Shown: positions 6,645 to 13,149 of the stretch, piece after piece | Layout: each line of letters starts with the position of its first letter | Numbering within the stretch: position 1 is the stretch's first letter | Assembly (NCBI GenBank): GCA_943323725.2 | Contig: CALPIW020000016.1 | Location: forward strand, 1 to 13,700 | Reading direction: 5' to 3' | DNA from: Polynucleobacter meluiroseus | Lineage (GTDB): Bacteria; Verrucomicrobiota; Verrucomicrobiia; Opitutales; UBA953 | DNA length: 13,700 nt | Translations under genes and position numbers: made by a program | Notes under the pieces: model-generated | Database searches by the model: none | Seen by the model: the letters and a program-made list of their open reading frames with translations, nothing else | What the model was told of the DNA's origin: nothing

Positions 6645-7313
6645 ATGTCTGACACCGCCGCCGCGCACGAAGCGCCCACCTCCACCGGGATCGACCACAA
6701 GAAGCTCATCATGTGGCTCTTCCTGGCTTCGGACTGCATGTTCTTCGGCACGCTGATCTCGACCCACCTGCTGTACCGCAAGCTCTTCCCCGCCGGCTTC
6801 ACCGACGCGGAAGGCCACCAGCGTTTCATCCAGGACCTGTTCTCCATCGAGCTGACGTCGTTCTCGACGTTCATCCTGCTGATGTCCTCGTTCCTGATGG
6901 CGCTCGCCGTCTCCGCGATGCACAAGGGCCAGCTGAAGTCCTTCCGTCGCAACGTCCTCGGCGTGATCATCTTCGGCCTGATCTTCCTGGGCTGCCAGGT
7001 CTTCGAGTTCACGCACTTCTACCACAAGGGCCTGACCATCCAGAACAGCGTCCTCGGCTCGACGTTCTACGTGCTCACCGGCACGCACGGCACGCACGTC
7101 GCCATCGGCGTGCTCTGGCTCATCCTGCTCTACTTCTACAGCTTCACCGGCAAGCTCGGCGGCCACATGGGCGCCCTCGACGTCGAAGTCGCGGGCCTCT
7201 ACTGGCACTTCGTCGACATCGTGTGGATCATCATCTTCACGGCCGTCTACCTCGTCGAATACCTCGGGCCCTACGGCATCTGGGGTTCGGGCCTGCCCGC
7301 CGTCGTCAAATAA
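6645..7313 (+). CDS. ctaE: Cytochrome c oxidase subunit III, five-helix form
   Basis: Subunit III stabilises the oxidase and its proton uptake. It carries no metal. The 222-residue protein has about five membrane helices, near 22-42, 70-92, 103-123, 140-165 and 186-206. Family motifs include WLFLASDCMFFG (24-35), GTHGTHVAIG (146-155) and YWHFVDIVW (186-194). It is shorter than the seven-helix mitochondrial form, matching the two extra helices at the end of CtaD. The start is the ATG 35 nt after ctaD. The preceding CACCTTAAACTCTGACCTCC has no Shine-Dalgarno sequence but resembles the gcvT leader. Confidence 0.96.
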   Translation: MSDTAAAHEAPTSTGIDHKKLIMWLFLASDCMFFGTLISTHLLYRKLFPAGFTDAEGHQRFIQDLFSIELTSFSTFILLMSSFLMALAVSAMHKGQLKSFRRNVLGVIIFGLIFLGCQVFEFTHFYHKGLTIQNSVLGSTFYVLTGTHGTHVAIGVLWLILLYFYSFTGKLGGHMGALDVEVAGLYWHFVDIVWIIIFTAVYLVEYLGPYGIWGSGLPAVVK

Positions 7314-7328
7314 TCCGCCTTCCCGCCC

Positions 7329-7670
7329 ATGTCCTCTTCCCACGAAGCCGCTCCGAGCAAGGCCTTCCTCGCCGAGGAAGTCCGTCGCTACCACCACTTC
7401 ATCGTGCTGGCCCTCTGGCTGGCCGTCGTCACCGGCGCCGAGATCGTGCTGATCTACCTGCCGCTGCCGACCGCCGTCATCTTCACGATCCTGACCCTGA
7501 TGTCCGCCGGCAAGTTCTTCGCGGTCATCCTGTGGTTCATGCACCTGATCTACGACAAGCGCCTGCTCTTCTGGTGCTTCCTCGCCGGCCTGGTGCTCGC
7601 CTTCGCGACCTACGCCGCGCTGCTCTGCCTGTTCAGCGCCGACCGTATCGACACGCGCTGGTTCAGCTGA
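7329..7670 (+). CDS. ctaF: Cytochrome c oxidase subunit IV (prokaryotic COX4 family)
   Basis: This is a small non-catalytic subunit of the caa3/aa3 complex. The 113-residue protein has three membrane helices, at about 24-43, 47-72 and 79-101. It shows the family pattern GKFFAVILWFMHL (61-73), with conserved Lys62, Met71 and His72. It follows ctaE by 15 nt and is the last structural gene before the terminator, in the usual position for subunit IV. It has the same kind of pyrimidine-rich leader (CCGCCTTCCCGCCC) as the other cta genes. Confidence 0.93.
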   Translation: MSSSHEAAPSKAFLAEEVRRYHHFIVLALWLAVVTGAEIVLIYLPLPTAVIFTILTLMSAGKFFAVILWFMHLIYDKRLLFWCFLAGLVLAFATYAALLCLFSADRIDTRWFS

Positions 7671-7692
7671 ACCGGCCGACCACCGACCGCCG

Positions 7693-7721
7693 AAGGCCTC
7701 CGTGCGAACGGAGGCCTTTTT
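7693..7721 (+). terminator. Rho-independent terminator after ctaF
   Basis: A 10-bp perfect stem AAGGCCTCCG/CGGAGGCCTT with loop TGCGAA is followed by TTT, giving five T in a row with the stem. It lies 22 nt after the ctaF stop and separates ctaCDEF from ctaG. Read-through could still feed ctaG, because no obvious promoter is seen in the remaining 49 nt. Confidence 0.88.
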
Positions 7722-7770
7722 CGTGCCCCACGCTTGCGGGTCCGCCCGCCTGTGCTTCATATCAACGGAG

Positions 7771-8550
7771 ATGAACATCCCCCTGCACTGGCACACGGAG
7801 CCGCTCCTGCTGCTCCTGGTCGTCGGCGCGTCCTGGGCGCACGCCCTGGCCTGCGGGCCGTACCGCGCGCGCTGCCTGCCGGGCCGGGCGGAGTATCCCG
7901 TCGGGCACGCGGTGCGCTTCCATCTCGGCGTGCTCGTGGGCTATGTCGCGGTGGGGTCGCCGCTGGACCAGCTCGGCGAAGGCTTCCTGTTCTGGGCCCA
8001 CATGCTGCAGCACATGCTGCTCATCTACGTCTCCGCGCCGCTCATCGTCACGGGCCTGCCGCCCGAGCTCGTCGACGGTTTCCTGAAAGACCGACCCCGG
8101 CTCACGCGCGGGCTGGCCTTCCTGACCCACCCGGTCGCCGGCGGGCTGATCTTCACGCTGTGCTTCTCGATGTGGCACTTCCCGGAGCTCTATGAAGCCG
8201 CCCTGCGAAGCCGCCCGCTCCACGTGATCGAACACTGGTCGATGTTCCTCCCGGCGATCCTGATGGTCTGGCCGCTCTTCTCGCTTTCATCCCGCCTACC
8301 CCGCATCGGCTACGGGATGGCGATCTTCTATTCGTTCGGGCTGATGATCGCCGACCTGCCGCTCTGGGCGGTGCTCATCTTCGGCGACCATCCGATCTAC
8401 GAGACCTACCGGCTGGCGCCGCGCGTGAGCGAACTCAGCGCCGCCGCGGACATGATCCTCGGCGCGGTCGTGATGAAGGGGTTCAACGAGATCTTCGCCC
8501 TGCTCTGCATGGGCTATGCCTTCTTCGCCTGGTACCAGCGCGAGAAGTGA
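7771..8550 (+). CDS. ctaG: Cytochrome c oxidase assembly factor CtaG (caa3_CtaG family)
   Basis: CtaG-family membrane proteins help mature caa3 oxidase, probably at the CuB site. The name is shared with the unrelated Cox11-type CtaG of proteobacteria. The 259 residues form about seven hydrophobic segments. The family's conserved histidines are present: FWAHMLQHMLL (His77, His81), MWHFPELY (His136) and HVIEHWSMF (His151, His155), plus APLIVTGLPP (89-98). These could hold copper or haem. I chose the ATG at 7771, where the hydrophobic family N-terminus begins. An upstream GTG at 7702 would start inside the terminator stem and add 23 unrelated residues. GGAG lies directly against the ATG, too close for a good ribosome site. 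It ends 6 bp from the converging LptF/G gene. Confidence 0.9.
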   Translation: MNIPLHWHTEPLLLLLVVGASWAHALACGPYRARCLPGRAEYPVGHAVRFHLGVLVGYVAVGSPLDQLGEGFLFWAHMLQHMLLIYVSAPLIVTGLPPELVDGFLKDRPRLTRGLAFLTHPVAGGLIFTLCFSMWHFPELYEAALRSRPLHVIEHWSMFLPAILMVWPLFSLSSRLPRIGYGMAIFYSFGLMIADLPLWAVLIFGDHPIYETYRLAPRVSELSAAADMILGAVVMKGFNEIFALLCMGYAFFAWYQREK

Positions 8551-8556
8551 CCGGTC

Positions 8557-9702
8557 TCAGTGGCGCGAGGCGCGTCGCAGCAGGAACCAGCCGAGCACGA
8601 GGACCGTCAGGTTCGGCAGCCAGACGAGCAGGTCCGGCCGGAGCGCGGGATCCTTCACGTAGCTCGCCATGGAACTCAGCAGATAATAGCTCAGCGCGAT
8701 CGCGAGGGCGAGGGCGGCGTTGACGAAGGTCTCGGAACGGCCGACGCGGACGGCGAGGGGCACGGCGAGGAACGCAAGCGTGAACACGGAGCAGGCGCTC
8801 GCGAGGTGCGCCATGAGCTGCGTCTTCGCGACCATGCGTCCGCGCTCGAGGGTCGCGGCATCGGCGCCGGCCGGCACTTCCCAGCCCTTGTCGATCGCCT
8901 CCAGGAGCTCCTGCGTCGTCAGCCAGCGCAGCTTGCGTTGGAAGTTGTCGCCGTCCTTGAAGACGCCGGCGGCCGGGAACTCGAGGGTCGAAGTGGTCGC
9001 GGTGGCGAACGAAGAAGGCTGCAGGAAGGCCTGATCGCCGGCGGGCCGGGAATCGAGGCGCGCGTCGGTGAGCGTGATCCGCAGGACGCCTTCGCCGGCC
9101 TTGGAAACCGCGCGCGCCAGCCGCGCTTCGCGGGCATGTACCGACTGGACGAGCCGGCCGCGGTCATCGACGCGCCAGAGCCAGAAGTCGCGGAGGACTT
9201 CGCCGTCACGCGCGTTGGCGCGGATGACCATGCCGGGGAACTGGCGGTTGAGCTGGCCGGGCACGATGACCGACGCGGGGTTGTCCTTGGCGGAACCCAC
9301 GAGCAGGCGGCGGTATTCGGTGTTGGCGGCGGGCGCGACTTCGAGGTTCAGCCAGGCGGAGAGCAAGGCGCAGGCGGCGGCGAGGAGCAGGGCCGGACGC
9401 GCGATGCGGCTGAGGCTGAGGCCACCGGCCTTCATCGCGGTGATCTCCTGCTGCGAGCCCATGCGGCCGAAGGCCAGCAGGACTCCGGTCAGCAATCCGA
9501 GCGGGAGCGCGTAAGGCAGGACGCCCGGGATGAGGAGGGCGATGAGCTCGAGTCCCTCCCAGCCGCTCACGCGGCCCGAGGCGACGGCGCCGGAGACTTG
9601 GTTCAGGATGTTGCCGGCGACCAACACGAAGACGAACGCGCCCGTGGCGCCCCCGCCGGCGACGGCGGTTTCGGTCAGGACGTGGCGGTCGAGGAGGCGC
9701 AC
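8557..9702 (-). CDS. LptF/LptG-family permease (YjgP/YjgQ)
   Basis: LptF and LptG are inner-membrane subunits of the LptB2FG transporter that extracts lipopolysaccharide and hands it to LptC. The 381-residue protein has the family layout: N-terminal MRLLDRHVL, helices at about 18-38 and 50-78, the cytoplasmic segment GRMGSQQEITAMKAGG (79-94), a third helix (102-120), a periplasmic beta domain (about 125-285), and three C-terminal helices ending in RRASRH. I chose the GTG at 9700-9702 because the family N-terminus begins there. An in-frame TTG at 9712-9714 would add four residues, and the ATG between them is out of frame. It is the last gene of the bat operon, 45 nt after batE. The second LptF/G partner is not in the window, and I cannot tell which of the two this is. 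Confidence 0.9.
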   Translation of the reverse strand: MRLLDRHVLTETAVAGGGATGAFVFVLVAGNILNQVSGAVASGRVSGWEGLELIALLIPGVLPYALPLGLLTGVLLAFGRMGSQQEITAMKAGGLSLSRIARPALLLAAACALLSAWLNLEVAPAANTEYRRLLVGSAKDNPASVIVPGQLNRQFPGMVIRANARDGEVLRDFWLWRVDDRGRLVQSVHAREARLARAVSKAGEGVLRITLTDARLDSRPAGDQAFLQPSSFATATTSTLEFPAAGVFKDGDNFQRKLRWLTTQELLEAIDKGWEVPAGADAATLERGRMVAKTQLMAHLASACSVFTLAFLAVPLAVRVGRSETFVNAALALAIALSYYLLSSMASYVKDPALRPDLLVWLPNLTVLVLGWFLLRRASRH

Positions 9703-9747
9703 CTCAGCATCCAAGCCGACCCCGCCCTTCTCTCCAAGGCGAAAGGC

Positions 9748-10503
9748 TCAGGGGGCCGCCTTCTGCTCCAGGTCGGCGGGCAGTCCCGGACCGCGCACGG
9801 CTTCGATCTCGCCCGCGCGGACCCAGCCGGTCTTGCCGTCGGCGGTGCGGACACGCAGGTGGCCGTTGAGCGGGCGCTCGGTCCGCACGACATCTCCTTC
9901 GGCCACGCCGCGGAGCGGTTCGCCGAACTGCGTCGGCGTCAGGCGGAGGGAGACTTCGGGGCGACGGACCACGGCGCGGGCGCCGAGCGAGCGGCCGCCC
10001 CAGAGTCCGGGCACGCAGAGGGCGAGGACGGTGAGCGCGCCCACGCGGGTCCACTGGTTGGCCTCGCTCGCGGGGCGTCCGCGCAGGCGCGGTACGGCCA
10101 CGCAGAGGACCGTGGTCCAGAAAGACACGACGGCCAGCAGCAGCCAGAGGTCGGCGGTCAGGAACGCGGCGTATTCTTCGACGGCCGTCGGCTGCGGACG
10201 TTCGACGCCGCCGGCGTCCAGTCCGTGTTTGATGCCGGCGAGCGCGACGGGGTCGCGGGGGTCGATCAGGAGCGCGCGCTCCCAGCAGATCATCGCGCGG
10301 CCTTTCCGGCCGAGCCGCCATTCGGCGTTGCCGAGCGACGCCAGCCGGGCGGCGGTCACGCCTTCGGCGCGGACTTCCGCGCTCCAGAGTTCGACCGCGC
10401 CCACGTAATCACCACGGGCGTAAGCCTGCTCGGCGGCGCTGGGCGCCTCGGCCGCGGCGAGCGGCGCAAGCCAGCAGAGGAGGAGCAGGGCGAAGGTCTT
10501 CAT
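9748..10503 (-). CDS. batE: BatE-like protein: TPR, two membrane helices, SH3-type domain
   Basis: The 251-residue protein has a signal peptide (1-18, cut near AAA-EA), one to two TPR units (about 22-90: QAYARGDYVGAVELW, then GNAEWRLGRKGRAMICWERAL), two membrane helices (about 116-137 and 153-170) and a C-terminal bacterial SH3-like domain (about 178-236, with GEPLRGVAEGDVV and GKTGWVRAGEIE). TPR plus SH3 at the end of a bat operon is the BatE arrangement. Its start overlaps the batD stop by 4 bp (ATGA), implying translational coupling. The biochemical role of BatE is not established; scaffolding at the inner membrane is an inference from the TPR and SH3 parts. Confidence 0.82.
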   Translation of the reverse strand: MKTFALLLLCWLAPLAAAEAPSAAEQAYARGDYVGAVELWSAEVRAEGVTAARLASLGNAEWRLGRKGRAMICWERALLIDPRDPVALAGIKHGLDAGGVERPQPTAVEEYAAFLTADLWLLLAVVSFWTTVLCVAVPRLRGRPASEANQWTRVGALTVLALCVPGLWGGRSLGARAVVRRPEVSLRLTPTQFGEPLRGVAEGDVVRTERPLNGHLRVRTADGKTGWVRAGEIEAVRGPGLPADLEQKAAP

Positions 10504-12176
10504 CGCGTGGCGAGCAGGCGGCGCAGGAGCGCGAGGTCGGCTTCGGCGTCCCCCGCGTCGGCGAGGGGCGCGGCGGGCGCGAAGCGGTCGGCGTGGGCGC
10601 GGAGGAAAAGTCCGTCGAGGCGGGCGCGGTCGGCGCCGGGCAGGACGCGTTCGACGTCGCTCTGGGTCATCGCCTGATCTTCGGCGTCGAGCCGGGCGGC
10701 CACGCCGGCCTGCAGGCCGCGCACGATGGCGCCGGCGAAGCCACGGGTGTCCCCGCGGCGGCGGCAGGCTTCGGCTTCCGTGAGCGCACCACGCATGAGG
10801 GCGCGGGCGCGACGGCGACGGCGGATCTCCGGATGCGCGGCGAGGTAGCCGAGGACGCCGGTCACGGTCGTCGCGGCCACGACCAGGCCGAGGGCGGTCG
10901 CGTTCGCGGACCAGAAACCGTCGGCGTCGCCGAGCGAACCGTCGGGCGAGCCGCGGAAGAAGGGCGAGGAGCGGTTCGGCTCGGGCGTCGCGAGGCCGGT
11001 CGCCGGTTTCGGCTGGGCGGCGACGGGTGCGGCCGGATCGGCCGTCACGAGGTCGACCTGCGCCGGCGCGTTGCCGGTCACGGTGATCTCGAGCGGGGTG
11101 AACTCCAGGCGGCTGAAGGTCTTGGTCGCGGGATCGAACGCGGCGAGGCGGACGGCCGGCGTGCGCAGCTTGCCGGGCAGGCGCGGCACGAGCGTGTAGA
11201 CGAACATGCGCTGGTCTTCGGCGTGGCGGCGGCGCTCGGTGGCCGGGAGGACGTCCCAGGTCTCGTCGCCTTTGAGTTCCGGCGGCAGGATGCGGTCAAG
11301 GTTGCCGTCGCCGGTCAGGATCGCGCGCAGGCGGATGGGTTCGCCGACCTCGGGCGTATCTTTCGAGACCTGCAGGCCTTCGGCGACGAAGCGGCCGATG
11401 GCGCCGTTCCACTCCGGCGGGCGGCCGCGTTCCGGCACGTGCGCGACCGTCAGGCGACGGCGGAAGGCGAAGGGCCGGTCGCGGCCGCCTTGGTTGAAGG
11501 CGCCGGCTTCGCCGTTCTGCACCAGCATGATGCCGTTGAGGGAGAATTCGCCCGCGCCTTCGCGGATCGGCGTCAGGTCGAAGGTGGTCTGCAGCCCTTG
11601 GCCGAGGTCGTCGGGCAGCGGCTGGCGTTCGGCGGTGACGACCATCGAGAAACCTTCGGCGAGCGACTCGAGTCCGTAGCTCGCGACGACCGACTCGTCC
11701 TCGCCGCCGCGCATGCGGATGGCGCCGCGGACCAGTTCGCCCACGTAGAAGACGCGGTCAGGCAGGACGAGTTCGGCGCGGGCCTGGGCTTCGCGGCGGA
11801 AGGCGACCTGGTCGCTGACGAGGAGGCGGATTTCCGGCACGACCACGACCTTGCGGGCGAAGCGCAGGTTGAACGAAGGGATGACGTGTTCGCCGAGCGG
11901 TTCGGGGGCGACGCCCGAGAAGTTGAAGGTCGCCTCGTTGGAATCCGGCCGGATGATCTGGCCGGACAGGCGCAGGGCCATGCCGCGCGGCGGCTTGATC
12001 TCGCGGCTGATGAACTGGGCGCCGCCGAGCACGACGTCGGACTCGACCATGATCTGGAGGCGGAACGGCTGGCCCGGCGCGGTCACGCGCGGGGTGATCT
12101 CCCAGTGGACGCGGTCCTCCGCGCGGGCGAGGAGCCCGAGGCAAAGCACGACGCAGACGGAGAGGAAGCGGCGCAT
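10500..12176 (-). CDS. batD: BatD family protein (oxygen-tolerance family)
   Basis: The 558-residue protein has a signal peptide (1-19), a large periplasmic region of beta-sandwich repeats (about 22-370), a proline-rich linker (370-405), a membrane helix (about 425-446) and a cytoplasmic helical tail after RRRRRAR (452-458). The characteristic BatD segment GRFVAEGLQVSKDTPEVGEP (261-280), followed by ILTGDGNLDRILPPEL (286-301), is clear. A second family-like stretch is FNFSGVAPEPLGEHVIPSF (84-102). The gene begins 1 nt after the batC stop and overlaps batE by 4 bp. BatD is the signature member of Bat operons, first linked to aerotolerance in Bacteroides. Later work in other bacteria did not clearly support an oxidative-stress role, so the function should be read as unknown envelope function. 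Confidence 0.9.
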   Translation of the reverse strand: MRRFLSVCVVLCLGLLARAEDRVHWEITPRVTAPGQPFRLQIMVESDVVLGGAQFISREIKPPRGMALRLSGQIIRPDSNEATFNFSGVAPEPLGEHVIPSFNLRFARKVVVVPEIRLLVSDQVAFRREAQARAELVLPDRVFYVGELVRGAIRMRGGEDESVVASYGLESLAEGFSMVVTAERQPLPDDLGQGLQTTFDLTPIREGAGEFSLNGIMLVQNGEAGAFNQGGRDRPFAFRRRLTVAHVPERGRPPEWNGAIGRFVAEGLQVSKDTPEVGEPIRLRAILTGDGNLDRILPPELKGDETWDVLPATERRRHAEDQRMFVYTLVPRLPGKLRTPAVRLAAFDPATKTFSRLEFTPLEITVTGNAPAQVDLVTADPAAPVAAQPKPATGLATPEPNRSSPFFRGSPDGSLGDADGFWSANATALGLVVAATTVTGVLGYLAAHPEIRRRRRARALMRGALTEAEACRRRGDTRGFAGAIVRGLQAGVAARLDAEDQAMTQSDVERVLPGADRARLDGLFLRAHADRFAPAAPLADAGDAEADLALLRRLLATR

Positions 12177-12177
12177 C

Positions 12178-13149
12178 TCAGTAGTCCTTGCCTTTCTTGT
12201 CCTTGGGCTTGCCGCCGCTGCCGCCCTTGCCGTCCTGCTGGCCGGCGGGCATCTTGCGTCCGAATTCGTTCTTCAGGCCTTCGAGCGAGCCGCGGGCCTC
12301 CTGTTCGGTCATCTTCTCTTCCTTGCCTTCTTCGCCCTTCTTGTCGCTGCCGGAGCGGGGCTTCGGCTTGCGGCGTTCGGGCGGGAGGAAATCCTCTTCT
12401 TCGTCCTCGTCGCCGCTTTCCGCTTCGGGCGGCAGCTTGTCGTCGGGGATGCGCTTCACCAGCTCGCGGATGACGTCGCGCAGCTCCTCGAGCTTCTTGC
12501 GCTGGGCCTCGATGGCCTCGTCGAGCGCGGCGGTCTCGCGACGCAGGGCGCGGAGGAGTTCCTCGACGGCCTCGGCGTTGGCCTTGCCTTGGGCGTCGGC
12601 GGCGTCGAGTTCGTGCGCGCCGCGGAAGTCGCCGACCGAACGCGTCCAGAGGGCGATCACGCCGGAGCGCTTGGTGACCATCGCCTCTTCCTTGGGGATG
12701 AGCTTCTTGATGGTGCGGTAAGTGTTGATGCCGCCGCCGAGCGCGGCCGTCGCGGGCACGTAGTCCGGCTCGCGGCCTTCGGCCTTCGCCTTGTCGAGCA
12801 GCTCGATCTGATCCTTCATGTCCGAGATGTCGGCGTCGGCCGCCTCGAGGTAGGAGCGCGCGATGGAAAGTTCGGTGACGTCGCCGGCCGTGCGGCCGCC
12901 GAGGCCTTCCTTGCCCTTGCCGAAACGGACGTGGCCGAGGTTGTGCAGGGCCGGCGGGCGGAGGGTGTCGTCGTCGCGACCGAGCGAGGCGCGCAGGGCT
13001 TCCTCGGCGCCGGCCAGGTCGCCTTCGGCGAGGCGCTGCGTGCCGCGGTTATGCAGTTCGCGCGCATCGAGTCCCGCGAGCGGGTCGGCGACTTTCTCGG
13101 CGGCGCGGGCGGCGGACGCGAGCAAGAGGAGGGCGAGCAGGGTTCTCAT
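12178..13149 (-). CDS. batC: BatC-like TPR protein with charged tail
   Basis: The 323-residue protein begins with a signal peptide (1-17, ending ARAAEK). Two TPR-like units follow (about 28-60, ELHNRGTQRLAEGDLAGAEE; and about 66-105, ALHNLGHVRFGKGKE). A helical coiled-coil region spans about 180-233, and a highly charged low-complexity tail about 240-323 contains GDEDEEED and KGEEGKEEK. TPR content and the slot between a vWA gene and batD support BatC, though TPR similarity alone would not. I chose the ATG at 13147-13149. It overlaps the upstream vWA stop by 4 bp (ATGA) and starts the signal peptide. An earlier ATG at 13224 would lie inside the vWA gene. No long hydrophobic helix follows the signal peptide, so it is probably periplasmic. 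Confidence 0.78.
   Translation of the reverse strand: MRTLLALLLLASAARAAEKVADPLAGLDARELHNRGTQRLAEGDLAGAEEALRASLGRDDDTLRPPALHNLGHVRFGKGKEGLGGRTAGDVTELSIARSYLEAADADISDMKDQIELLDKAKAEGREPDYVPATAALGGGINTYRTIKKLIPKEEAMVTKRSGVIALWTRSVGDFRGAHELDAADAQGKANAEAVEELLRALRRETAALDEAIEAQRKKLEELRDVIRELVKRIPDDKLPPEAESGDEDEEEDFLPPERRKPKPRSGSDKKGEEGKEEKMTEQEARGSLEGLKNEFGRKMPAGQQDGKGGSGGKPKDKKGKDY

Noticed and set aside
7702..7770. N-terminal extension of CtaG from an upstream GTG
   Set aside because: The GTG lies in the ctaF terminator and the 23 residues are not family-like; the ATG at 7771 begins the hydrophobic N-terminus.
8560..10677. Very long open frame on the plus strand (about 705 codons) opposite the LptF/G and batE genes
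   Set aside because: Its translation is low-complexity and rich in Arg, Gly and Ala, with no domain. The opposite strand encodes recognised families with matching GC-rich third positions, so it is an antisense shadow.
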